Positions 9,926-18,798 of a DNA stretch of 47,025 nucleotides are shown piece after piece. Position numbers and translations under genes: made by a program. Positions within the stretch are counted from its first letter, which is position 1, and each line of letters starts with the position of its first letter. This stretch comes from Oscillospiraceae bacterium (GTDB lineage: Bacteria; Bacillota; Clostridia; UBA1381). The stretch covers positions 1 through 47,025 of the forward strand of contig SVJN01000002.1 in the NCBI GenBank assembly GCA_015068965.1. The letters run 5' to 3'. Below the pieces are notes generated by a model. That model was not told the DNA's origin and searched no databases. It was given only the letters and a program-made list of their open reading frames with translations.

Positions 9926-10305
9926 TATGTACGGGTAATTTCACAGACTGCAAAATCCAGCGTTTCCTTTGCATAGGAAAGAATCGCGCGCATTGCTGTG
10001 TCTGTATCAGATACCTTTCCGGTAATAATCAGCGTTCCGCTGAACCGGTCTACAAATCCAAGCTCAACATTGGAGGATTTCATGGCAATATCTGCCGCAA
10101 TCACTGCGGTTTCTGCCGGGCTGATGGTTAAAATTCCGATTGCACTGTTACTGTAGTCAATATTCGGATTCAAACCCAGCTTTTGATAAAGAATTTCGTC
10201 CGGTGCTGCAATTACATGGGCAAGAGAGATCTGTTTTCCCGGAACCAATTCCTGAATGATACGGAACTTGTCCTGCAATGTCATTGTATTTTCTGAAATA
10301 TCCAT
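9925..10305 (-). CDS. BMC-domain protein (EutS/PduU-like)
   Basis: RIIQELVPGKQISLAHVIAAP plus SAIGILTISPAETAVIAADIAMKSSNVELGFVDRFSGTLIITGKVSD, a circularly permuted BMC pattern. Confidence 0.88.
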   Translation of the reverse strand: MDISENTMTLQDKFRIIQELVPGKQISLAHVIAAPDEILYQKLGLNPNIDYSNSAIGILTISPAETAVIAADIAMKSSNVELGFVDRFSGTLIITGKVSDTDTAMRAILSYAKETLDFAVCEITRT

Positions 10306-10471
10306 AATGGTATCACACCCGTTTCTGATAATTTTTCACCATACTATCAGTATACCATATTCTTTTTCAAATTGCAAGAAAGGAATGCAGTTTTTTTGTT
10401 ACCTGCACATTAAAATTTCATTACCGGAATATTTCTTACTTCTATTCTATGAAAAAAGGGTAAAAAAAAGA

Positions 10472-10613
10472 AGAGGTTATAGCAAAATGTATAAATATGC
10501 ACGAACAACAACCGCAGGGGCGACTATCAGTCGCCCGCGGGCGGATAATATCCGCCCCTACAACGGTCAATTATATTTCGATGCATAAATATTAATTTTG
10601 CTACAACCCCTCG
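10472..10613. repeat. MITE-like repeat M1, copy 2
   Basis: GAGGTTATAGCAAAAT... and (rc) GAGGGGTTGTAGCAAAAT ends; inner GGGCGACTATCAGTCGCCC and GGGCGGATAATATCCGCCC palindromes. Confidence 0.7.
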
Positions 10614-10622
10614 TAAGTATCA

Positions 10623-10724
10623 TTAGTTGTTACACATACAGGTCACGATTACAATGATAATCAAAACCCATAATACCATATCCAGATCAAAGCTGCATCC
10701 GTTGGAGCATCCGCAGTCACCCAT
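10623..10724 (-). CDS. 33-aa Cys-rich, single-TM microprotein (below ORF-track cutoff)
   Basis: MGDCGCSNGCSFDLDMVLWVLIIIVIVTCMCNN; GGGAGG Shine-Dalgarno at suitable spacing. Confidence 0.7.
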   Translation of the reverse strand: MGDCGCSNGCSFDLDMVLWVLIIIVIVTCMCNN

Positions 10725-10820
10725 GTTGTCGCCTCCCTTCTCTGTCTTGTAATACATACTATGAAGAAAGGCTCATTTTGGTCACGCATTTGAGAAGGGA
10801 ATAAAAATTATGTCCAGGCT

Positions 10821-11912
10821 CTATCTGAAGCTGTTATAGGTTTTGTGTGCCGGCATGGTATACCCCTTATAAAGTGCAAGCTCATCCACCGTCACCAGCT
10901 GATATCCTGCCTGAATCAGCGACGGGATAATGGTTTGTGCCGCCGTTGCACTGGTATCGTGGATATCATGCATCAGGATAATATCGCCGTCCTTGACTTT
11001 GGAGAGTACGGCATTGATCACATAAGAGGCATTGCGATGTTTCCAGTCGAGCGTGTCTAACGACCACAGAATCAGCGGTTTTCCAATTGCAGAACGAACC
11101 GTACTGTTCACAGAGCCGTAGGGCGGTCTTACTACAGTCGAATATTTTCCGATTGCACGATAAATATTGTAATCGGTTCCGGATATTTGCGATGCAATTC
11201 CGCCTGCAGACTGCTTTGCCAAATCGGGATGATTATATGTATGGTTTCCAACCTGACAGCCGAGTGCATCCATCCGTTTGAGAATATCCTCATTTCCGGG
11301 GATTCGGTTGCCAACCACAAAGAAGGTTGCCCGTGCCTGATAGGTTTCCAATGCCTTTAAAATCCGCTCGGTGGAGGCACGTTTGGGGCCGTCGTCAAAG
11401 GTGAGTGCCACCATTGGCTTTGCCGGGTCTACCTCTTTCGATTGGCAAAGGAACCATCCTACCTTCTGATAATCTGCAACCTGGGTTTGAAACACAGTAA
11501 TCTGTCTGCCATCTGCGGCACACATCAAAACGGTAACATCACTCTTGTTTTCATACCAGCCGACCGCCTTGTAGGCTTCGATTTCGGTAATCCAGACGGT
11601 TAGCTCCCTACCGTCGGGCGCATACATTGTTTTGGTGACATCGCTTTTATTTTCGTACCAGCCAACTGCCTTGTAGGCTTCGATTTCGGTCAGCCAGACG
11701 GTTAATTCTCTGCCATCCGGCGCATACATGGTTTTCGTCACATCGCTGTAGTTTTCGTACCAACCAACTGCCTTGTAAGCATCCTTGTCGGCAAGCGAAA
11801 CTTCAATTGTCCGTCCGTCAGGCGCAAACATGGTAATGGCAGAATCCTCCGCAGACGGATGCAGAACAATCAGCATAAAAAATACTGTCAGAAAAGAAAT
11901 CAGCTTTTTCAT
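10821..11912 (-). CDS. Polysaccharide deacetylase (NodB domain) with N-terminal tandem repeats
   Basis: Signal peptide; VALTFDDGPK, NHTYNHPDL, RPPYGSVN, LWSLDTLDWKHR, ILMHD NodB motifs. Confidence 0.93.
   Translation of the reverse strand: MKKLISFLTVFFMLIVLHPSAEDSAITMFAPDGRTIEVSLADKDAYKAVGWYENYSDVTKTMYAPDGRELTVWLTEIEAYKAVGWYENKSDVTKTMYAPDGRELTVWITEIEAYKAVGWYENKSDVTVLMCAADGRQITVFQTQVADYQKVGWFLCQSKEVDPAKPMVALTFDDGPKRASTERILKALETYQARATFFVVGNRIPGNEDILKRMDALGCQVGNHTYNHPDLAKQSAGGIASQISGTDYNIYRAIGKYSTVVRPPYGSVNSTVRSAIGKPLILWSLDTLDWKHRNASYVINAVLSKVKDGDIILMHDIHDTSATAAQTIIPSLIQAGYQLVTVDELALYKGYTMPAHKTYNSFR
11433..11837 (-). repeat. Four tandem ~34-aa coding repeats ([TM]YAPDGRELTVWLTEIEAYKAVGWYENKSDVTK)
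   Basis: Residues 26-160 of the deacetylase; repeats 2 and 3 nearly identical, repeat 4 divergent. Confidence 0.9.
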
Positions 11913-11925
11913 TTTTATTCCTCAC

Positions 11926-11984
11926 AAAAAAATATGATTGTAAAAGACTTTTTTGTCGAGCTTTGTCTCTTACAATCATATTTT
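11926..11984 (-). terminator. Intrinsic terminator/attenuator immediately upstream of the deacetylase RBS
   Basis: AAAATATGATTGTAA...TTACAATCATATTTT 15-bp perfect inverted repeat; on the minus strand followed by a T tract and then GAGG. Confidence 0.65.
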
Positions 11985-12020
11985 ATCATAAACAATGGAA
12001 AAAAACAATACCTTTGTGCA

Positions 12021-12536
12021 TCACGATTCGTCATAATACCAGAATACTTTCCGGAATTCATCAAACCATTTATAGTCATAAACGGTCAGATACCGTGAAC
12101 TGAAATTCATCCGGAATTCATTCCGGCTATGTACCCGCTCCAAAACATCCCAATCGGTGCAGTCTACAGTATACTGCCGGGAAACAACATTATGATTATC
12201 ATCATATTCCTCTTTTACAGTTACATCTCCCCACAAAACGAAATAGGTAGGCATATCCCAAAGATACAAATCTCCCGAAATGACATCCTCAAAATTCTTA
12301 CCCACAATCCCGACCGGTTGGTCAGAAACCGTATTCCAATCATACAAGCCTGTTTCGTCCCCTGCTAAAATCCACCAATTTTTCATGCCGTCATATCGTA
12401 CCACACAAAATGGTGCATCCCCGTCAGGGTAAGAGCGAAGACAAAACTTTACCGGAAAAACAAAAGAAACAGAAAGAAGAACAACCATAGTCAAGAAAGC
12501 AATCATCAGGCTTTTGTAAAATATAGTCTTTTTCAT
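12021..12536 (-). CDS. Hypothetical membrane-anchored protein
   Basis: Intact ORF with N-terminal hydrophobic segment (MIAFLTMVVLLSVSFVFPV); no family recognised. Confidence 0.7.
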   Translation of the reverse strand: MKKTIFYKSLMIAFLTMVVLLSVSFVFPVKFCLRSYPDGDAPFCVVRYDGMKNWWILAGDETGLYDWNTVSDQPVGIVGKNFEDVISGDLYLWDMPTYFVLWGDVTVKEEYDDNHNVVSRQYTVDCTDWDVLERVHSRNEFRMNFSSRYLTVYDYKWFDEFRKVFWYYDES

Positions 12537-12557
12537 CGGAGTCTCCTTTCCAACACG

Positions 12558-14336
12558 TTAATCCTGCAATTTTTTCAGCTCATAAAACTCACCTTTTTTC
12601 GCCATCAGCTCATCATAGGTTCCGATTTCGGTAATCGTTCCCTGATTGACTACGGCGATTCTATCAGCATTTTTAATGGTGGAAAGTCTGTGTGCAACCA
12701 GGAAAGTGGTACACTTTTTCATCATATTATCAACCGCCGCCTGGACTTTTTTCTCGGATGCTGAATCGAGTGCGGAGGTTGCTTCGTCAAAGATGATGAT
12801 TTTCGGATTTCTCAATAAAGCTCTTGCAATGGAAATTCTCTGTCGCTGACCGCCCGAAAGCTTACCGCCATGCTCACCAAGCTGGGTATGCATTCCCAGA
12901 GGCATATTGTCTACCAGCTCGTCCAGTCCGACTGCCTGTAACACCTCCATGACCTGTTCATCCGAAACATTGTCAAGCCCATAGGTAATATTATCCTTGA
13001 CCGTTCCCGAAAACAGAATGGTATTTTGCGGTACTACTGCAATCTGGCTTCGGTACTCTGCCATGTCAAGGTTCATCATATTTACCCGGTCAATCAGAAT
13101 TTGTCCCTCCTGCGGCCGGTCAAAGCCAATCAGCAGATTTAAAATGGTAGATTTTCCGGCTCCTGAACCGCCTACAAAGGCAATACTTTCGCCCGGAGCC
13201 ACCTTAACATTGAAATTATTTAAAATCCATCGGTCTCCGTCTGCATACTTGTAGCATACATCCTGGAAGGTGACGCCGCCTTTCATATCCGGAAGCGGAA
13301 TGATAGAATTGTCGGTTTCGATATTTTCTTCGTTTAACACCTCGCTGATAGAGTTAATGGATTCTGCACCCTTGGTAAGCTGGGGATAAAGATTGATGAT
13401 GGTATTTACCGAGGCAACAATCTGCGCAAAATATGTACGGTAAAGCACAACCTCGCCGACCGAAATTTTCCCCTGATACGCCATAATTCCGGTAAATGTG
13501 AGACAAGCAAGGCTCGAAAGCTCCATCAGCACCCAACTGCCGGCACCGAAAAAGCTGTTGGTTTTGTCCAGATGATAACCGGTGTCCATGACACTGCCTA
13601 AACGCCGGTTCATACGGTTTACCTCCCGCTTTTGCAGACCGTGTGCACGGGTGACAGGAATCAACTCCAGCATTTCCGAAACATCGGACTGCGTTTCCTC
13701 CATTTCGGTTCTGAATTTTCGGTTTCTTTTTCTGACATGACCGCCCAAAACACGCAGGAGTAAAATCTCACACGGCACAACAAAAACAAAGAACAGCATC
13801 ACAATCGGACTGTTTTTGATGGTTACGGTAATGGCAATTGCCAGATTGGTGACAATGAAAAATATATGTCGGAACAAGGATGCCAGCATGGCTTCTACAT
13901 TTTCAGAATCACGCATAATCTTGGATTGCAGCCTGCCCGAGCTGACATTCTTGTGATAGGACATGGAAAGCTGTTGAAGCTTCTCGATGATACTGTATCT
14001 TAAGCTATATTCAATTCTTCGCACCAGCTTGTCGTAAACCTTAGAAACGGCGAAGGTGGAAAATGCATTCTGAAAAATACTGATAAACGCAATCACACTA
14101 CACAGAATAATATAGGAAAGCGGTTTGTTCTGATAGGTGACCGCATTGATGATTTCGGTTGTAACAATCGGAATCACCCAGACCGGTAGCTGTTGAAAGG
14201 TCAGCGCAAGGGTACTTTTTACAAGTGTCCACCCCTCCCCCTTGTAAAAGCCGAGCATAATTTTAAAGGGATGCCCCTTGTTTTCGGTGAAATTTCTTAC
14301 ACAATCATTGACCGGATTATTGCTACGTTTTGCCAT
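12558..14336 (-). CDS. ABC transporter, fused permease/ATP-binding protein
   Basis: Walker A GGSGAGKST, signature LSGGQRQRISIARALL, Walker B IIIFDEATSALD, H-loop VAHRLST. Confidence 0.95.
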   Translation of the reverse strand: MAKRSNNPVNDCVRNFTENKGHPFKIMLGFYKGEGWTLVKSTLALTFQQLPVWVIPIVTTEIINAVTYQNKPLSYIILCSVIAFISIFQNAFSTFAVSKVYDKLVRRIEYSLRYSIIEKLQQLSMSYHKNVSSGRLQSKIMRDSENVEAMLASLFRHIFFIVTNLAIAITVTIKNSPIVMLFFVFVVPCEILLLRVLGGHVRKRNRKFRTEMEETQSDVSEMLELIPVTRAHGLQKREVNRMNRRLGSVMDTGYHLDKTNSFFGAGSWVLMELSSLACLTFTGIMAYQGKISVGEVVLYRTYFAQIVASVNTIINLYPQLTKGAESINSISEVLNEENIETDNSIIPLPDMKGGVTFQDVCYKYADGDRWILNNFNVKVAPGESIAFVGGSGAGKSTILNLLIGFDRPQEGQILIDRVNMMNLDMAEYRSQIAVVPQNTILFSGTVKDNITYGLDNVSDEQVMEVLQAVGLDELVDNMPLGMHTQLGEHGGKLSGGQRQRISIARALLRNPKIIIFDEATSALDSASEKKVQAAVDNMMKKCTTFLVAHRLSTIKNADRIAVVNQGTITEIGTYDELMAKKGEFYELKKLQD

Positions 14337-14422
14337 GCCGATTCCCTCCGCATTGTCATTTTTTCTGTATGTACCACCATTATAATTGTTTTTAATGATT
14401 CGTCAAGAGGATTTTAAAAAAA

Positions 14423-14855
14423 AGGGGAAGTTTAAAAATAGTGCAGAACGAATGAAACGAAGTATTGTGCGGTTCTCTGACGCACAATACCTTGCCCGAT
14501 GGCGTACGCGGGTACGTCGAGAGGTTCGTTGAATTCGTAGTTTGACGGCATAACAAAGCGGCTTCGCCGCAACCGCTCCATAAAATTATCGTGTACTTTG
14601 AACTGTTACAGAGCGGTAAGAAGAAGCATAACGCTTTGTTACGCCCATGTGCGTTTCCGCTATTAGCGGAAAATTTCGCACGGGCATTCAATTCTTTTTA
14701 CTTTATAGGAACGAAGTTTCCTATAAAGTAAAAATAAAGAGAAATCCGCATTTTTTGCGGATTTCTACAAAAATTTGCAAGTTTAAACGTTCTGTAATGC
14801 TTGTAAATGCTTATGAAAAGCCGTCAAACGGTCGGTACATTTTTAAACATCCCCT
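14423..14855. repeat. Composite inverted-repeat element enclosing S1 copy A
   Basis: Outer ends AGGGGAAGTTTAAAAAT / (rc) AGGGGATGTTTAAAAAT; inner pair GTTTGACGGC (14540) / GCCGTCAAAC (14820). Confidence 0.6.
14552..14734 (+). repeat. Structured ~184-bp repeat S1, copy A
   Basis: AACAAAGCGGCTTCGCCGC...GCGGAAAATTTCGCACGGGC...TTTATAGGAACGAAGTTTCCTATAAAGTAAAAA; near-identical to copies at 17059 and 32107. Confidence 0.88.
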
Positions 14856-14867
14856 CAAAAATATCTG

Positions 14868-15473
14868 CTACCTTTTTCCCTTGCTCGTCCACAAGGTTCT
14901 TTCGTGCAGTTCATCCTTGCCGATTGTTTTTTCATATTCAATCGCATTGATTTCCAATCGGTTCGGAAAGAACATCACATCAATCAACGCAATCAACATA
15001 AGTATCAGTCTTGTATCTGCCTCATCTGAAACATCAACCCTGTAACAGTTTTTTCCCCAGATTGTGAGGTTGTTTTTTTTCACAAGAGCGATTTGTCGCT
15101 CATCCATCATAATCGAAACATAGTTATCGTTATGTAGATACAGCTCATAGATATGGTCATTGATGACAATGTTCCGCTTTGGCGTATGAAAAGAGACCTT
15201 TGTTTCTCCTGACAATTGATTGCCTATATATATCTTATATTTGGGGAATAAGCCGATTGACAAAATCCAGAACAGCGGAATCCATGTCAGCATTTTAAAT
15301 ATAAAATTCGTTTGTTTCATGCTGCAAGCGACAGTACGCATACAATCTCTGACCAGAATCCTTCTGGTCCATATCCCAAACGTATAATTGCATTCTGCAA
15401 TGTAATCAGGCGATTCCTGGATGTGGTATTCGTATTTGGTTGTTCGCATTTTCCTTACAATATTTAAAATCAT
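14868..15473 (-). CDS. Hypothetical protein with hydrophobic segments
   Basis: Intact 201-aa ORF; no family recognised. Confidence 0.65.
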   Translation of the reverse strand: MILNIVRKMRTTKYEYHIQESPDYIAECNYTFGIWTRRILVRDCMRTVACSMKQTNFIFKMLTWIPLFWILSIGLFPKYKIYIGNQLSGETKVSFHTPKRNIVINDHIYELYLHNDNYVSIMMDERQIALVKKNNLTIWGKNCYRVDVSDEADTRLILMLIALIDVMFFPNRLEINAIEYEKTIGKDELHERTLWTSKGKR

Positions 15474-15494
15474 CTCCGGTCTCCTTTATTTACT

Positions 15495-17006
15495 TCATGC
15501 TTTTGGGGTAATCATCTCACCGGTTTCAGAGAAGAAATAGCCTTTCTGATTCACAAAAAACAAACCGCAATCATTGACAATCATAAACATTTCTGCGTGA
15601 ATATCCCCGGACAGAAAAGCACCCGTTTTATCAATGTAATGATAGATTCCCGGCTCGGTTTCCACAATGGCTTTTCCATCAAAAAATTCGCTTGCATCAC
15701 AAAAAATTGGCGGAATAACTATCTGTTGATTGATATCAAGATATCCCCATAATCCATTTTCACAAAACGCAAACAGACCTTCAGAACAAGGCTTCAGCTT
15801 TTCGTATTGAAAATCAATGATAATTTGATGTTCCATATCTACTACACCGTACCGATTGTTTTTACAAGCAACAATCCAGCCGTCGCACAGTTCAAAGGAA
15901 TCATATTCTTCACCACAAAACACGGTCTCAAACGCTGTATTGATGATATTATGATTTATTTTTGCGTAACCATTCTGAAAATTTCCAAGCGCACAAGATG
16001 AATCATTTCCAGAAGGATATTTTGCTTTTATTTCACCCGTTCTATCAATATAACAATCATAATATTTCCCATTTTCCTGAATCGTCACCGGGGCTAACCC
16101 ATTATGAAAAGCTCCGTCCCCGGATTCGTTCCAGAATCTTTCCGCTATCACAGTATTTCCTTGTTTGTTGATAAAGGAAAACAAACCCGGATAACCATCA
16201 TGCCTTTCAGAAACCATTGCCAGACCTTCCGAAAACTCTTTGGCATAATGATATTTACAAGGAATTACCTCAACGCCCCTCTTATCAATATATCCGTAAT
16301 TCCCATCCTTTTCGACAACTGCCAGTCCCTCCGAAAAGTGACCGATTGCGTTATATTTGGGCGTGGTGATTATATGCCCGTTTTTGTCCATCAATCCATA
16401 AAGCACATCCGATTCGTTTTCGTCTGAATACCACAGATAAATTTCTTTTTCTTCCTGTACTGGTTTTGACAAGCCTTGCATCAAAATCATTCTTTGTTCC
16501 TGATTCCAATCAACAGAAAATCCCAATAATTCTGCCAATTGACGCAATGGAAGATAGGCACTGTTTTGTATAACAACAATCGGTTGTTGCAGCTGTACCC
16601 GATATCCATTGACCTTGATTGAAAAATCGGAAACGGTTGCAGGCACAACCGCAGCCTCTTCCAAAGCCGACATCATGTTTGTTTCCTGTGCATGAATGAT
16701 ACCAATACTGCTGATATTGATTGTTTTTTCGGCGCTATCCCATGCGATATACATTTGAAAAAGCTCTCCGATTTCCCGGATTGGCAGATAAGTATAATCA
16801 TCAACCAAAAACATCGCATTTTTCATTTGATATTCCTGCCCGTTTAACATCAACGGGTACCGGACTGCAAGTGCATTTTTGGTGGTATGATTCTGCGCCG
16901 AAACAACCGGTACAAAAAGTATCATGACAAAAAGGAATAACCATTGTTTTATCTTCATAAAAGCCTTCCCTCCCATTTTATGAACGAAGCCTTCCCACAA
17001 TTTCAT
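15495..17006 (-). CDS. WG-repeat protein with N-terminal copper amine oxidase-like (stalk) domain, secreted
   Basis: YLPIREIGELFQMYIAWDSAEKTI and AYLPLRQLAELLGFSVDWNQEQRMI stalk repeats; multiple GLAVVEKDGNYGYIDKRG-type WG repeats; likely start MKIKQWLFLF. Confidence 0.88.
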   Translation of the reverse strand: MKLWEGFVHKMGGKAFMKIKQWLFLFVMILFVPVVSAQNHTTKNALAVRYPLMLNGQEYQMKNAMFLVDDYTYLPIREIGELFQMYIAWDSAEKTINISSIGIIHAQETNMMSALEEAAVVPATVSDFSIKVNGYRVQLQQPIVVIQNSAYLPLRQLAELLGFSVDWNQEQRMILMQGLSKPVQEEKEIYLWYSDENESDVLYGLMDKNGHIITTPKYNAIGHFSEGLAVVEKDGNYGYIDKRGVEVIPCKYHYAKEFSEGLAMVSERHDGYPGLFSFINKQGNTVIAERFWNESGDGAFHNGLAPVTIQENGKYYDCYIDRTGEIKAKYPSGNDSSCALGNFQNGYAKINHNIINTAFETVFCGEEYDSFELCDGWIVACKNNRYGVVDMEHQIIIDFQYEKLKPCSEGLFAFCENGLWGYLDINQQIVIPPIFCDASEFFDGKAIVETEPGIYHYIDKTGAFLSGDIHAEMFMIVNDCGLFFVNQKGYFFSETGEMITPKA

Positions 17007-17058
17007 TATATACTATTTGCCTGGAAATTACAAGATTTTTCATAGATTCTTAAAAACG

Positions 17059-17242
17059 AACAAAGCGGCTTCGCCGCAACCGCTCCATAAAATTATCCTG
17101 TACTTTGAACTGATGCAGAGCGGTAAGAAGAAGCAGGTCGCTTTGTTACGCCCATGTGCGTTTCCGCCATTGGCGGAAAATTTCGCACGGGCATTCAATT
17201 CTTTTTACTTTATAGGAACGAAGTTTCCTATAAAGCAAAAAA
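17059..17242 (+). repeat. Structured ~184-bp repeat S1, copy B
   Basis: Near-identical to copies A and C; compensatory change in the TTTCCGC[C]ATT[G]GCGGAAA hairpin. Confidence 0.88.
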
Positions 17243-17346
17243 GGCTATTGCGTGAAACATTCTTGTGTATATTTGATTCAAAATTGTAGGGGCGATATAA
17301 ACATCGCCCCTACAAGAATACACTATATGCTTTTCACGCAATAGCC
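17243..17346. repeat. MITE-like repeat M1, copy 3 (short form)
   Basis: GGCTATTGCGTGAAA ... TTTCACGCAATAGCC ends, inner GGGGCGATATAAACATCGCCCC; abuts S1 copy B. Confidence 0.8.
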
Positions 17347-17362
17347 CTCTATATTTTTTATC

Positions 17363-18778
17363 TTATGACAAGTCTTGTACAAACAAGGTTCTTACACCTT
17401 CTGCAGCCGCATTCTTTTCAGCTTCTGCCTTTGCCGCACCACCGTTATCACGGTAATCGAAGAACTTCGGTGCAACCTGCGGGAAGAGTGCATAGCTCAG
17501 AACATCCTCTTCCGACTTTGCAATGCCCTTGGTTTCTTCTCTGTAGCCCGGCAATTCCGGCTTTAACAAATCAGCAGGACGGCAGGTAATCGGAGCTTCA
17601 TCCCCGATTGCGAGCTTTCTTACTTCTTCGTTTACTTCTCCCGGAAGCTGACCGTACTCACCCTTTAACAAGCCCTTGGATTCCTTGGAAATCATCTTGT
17701 ATCTTCCCATCAGGACATTCAGAACTGCTTGTGTTCCGACAATCTGGCTGGTCGGGGTTACGAGCGGCGGATAACCGAAGTCTTTTCTGACTCTGGGCAC
17801 TTCTTCGAGCACCTCATAGTAACGGTCTTCAGCATTTGCCTGCTTCAGCTGAGAAATCAGGTTGGAGAGCATTCCGCCCGGAACCTGGTACAATAACGCA
17901 TTCGGGTCAACATTCAGCACCTTCGGGTCGAGGGTGCCTTCTGCCTTCATCTTGTCTGCAACCTTTCTGAAGTGTTCAGCCGCTTCTGCGAGAACCTTCA
18001 AATCCAGACCGGTATCACGGTCGGTTCCCTTTAAGGTAGCAACCAATGCTTCAGTAGACGGGTTTGCTGTACCGTTTGCCAACGGAGACAATGCACAGTC
18101 AACAATATCAACGCCTGCCTGAACTGCCATGAGATTGGTCATATCACCGGTACCTGCAGTATTATGGGTATGCAGGTGAATCGGAACACTTACATTTTCC
18201 TTGAGCTTCTTCACCAGCTCATACGCATCGTACGGGAGCAGGAGGTTTGCCATATCCTTGATACAGATGGTATCTGCACCCATCTTTTCTAAGTCGCAAG
18301 CCAATCTGACAAAGTAGTCGATATCATGCACCGGGCTGACGGTGTAGGAGATTGCAGTTTCACACATACCGCCATATTCCTTTACGAACTTGACAGCCGC
18401 TTCTAAGTTTCTCTTATCGTTCAATGCGTCGAACACTCTGACAACGTCAATACCGTTTTCAATCGACTTTTTACAGAACTGTTCTACCACGTCATCTGCA
18501 TAGTGCTTATAGCCTAAAATATTCTGACCGCGGAACAGCATCTGGAGCTTGGTGTTCGGCATTGCCTTTTTCAAAGCTCTTAAGCGTTCCCACGGATCTT
18601 CATTTAAAAAACGCATACAAGCATCAAAGGTTGCTCCGCCCCAGCACTCCAAAGACCAATAGCCAACACGGTCTAATGCTTCACAAGCCGGAAGCATATC
18701 CTCAAGCTTCATTCTGGTTGCCGCCTGAGATTGATGCGCATCACGCAAAATTGTATCTGTGATAAATAATTTACTCAT
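17363..18778 (-). CDS. oadA: Oxaloacetate decarboxylase subunit alpha / pyruvate carboxylase subunit B-type carboxyltransferase
   Basis: TDTILRDAHQSQAATRM, MLFRGQN, IHLHTHNTAGTG, VDCALSPLANGTANPS; no biotinyl domain on this chain. Confidence 0.93.
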   Translation of the reverse strand: MSKLFITDTILRDAHQSQAATRMKLEDMLPACEALDRVGYWSLECWGGATFDACMRFLNEDPWERLRALKKAMPNTKLQMLFRGQNILGYKHYADDVVEQFCKKSIENGIDVVRVFDALNDKRNLEAAVKFVKEYGGMCETAISYTVSPVHDIDYFVRLACDLEKMGADTICIKDMANLLLPYDAYELVKKLKENVSVPIHLHTHNTAGTGDMTNLMAVQAGVDIVDCALSPLANGTANPSTEALVATLKGTDRDTGLDLKVLAEAAEHFRKVADKMKAEGTLDPKVLNVDPNALLYQVPGGMLSNLISQLKQANAEDRYYEVLEEVPRVRKDFGYPPLVTPTSQIVGTQAVLNVLMGRYKMISKESKGLLKGEYGQLPGEVNEEVRKLAIGDEAPITCRPADLLKPELPGYREETKGIAKSEEDVLSYALFPQVAPKFFDYRDNGGAAKAEAEKNAAAEGVRTLFVQDLS

Positions 18779-18798
18779 AATTCTATCATCCTTTCTGT

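Noticed and set aside
6170-10305. Glycyl-radical-enzyme microcompartment (GRM) locus formed by the GRE and the nearby EutS/EutP-like genes
   Set aside because: Opposite strands, separated by cpsB-like and ireB genes, no activase, aldehyde dehydrogenase, hexameric shell genes or evident encapsulation peptide; proximity alone is not enough.
14647-15045. ORF MCVSAISGKFRTGIQFFLLYRNEVSYKVK... and its twin at 32202-32477
   Set aside because: Similarity arises only because both start in the S1 repeat; downstream sequences differ and there is no RBS or family match. Repeat-derived spurious ORFs.
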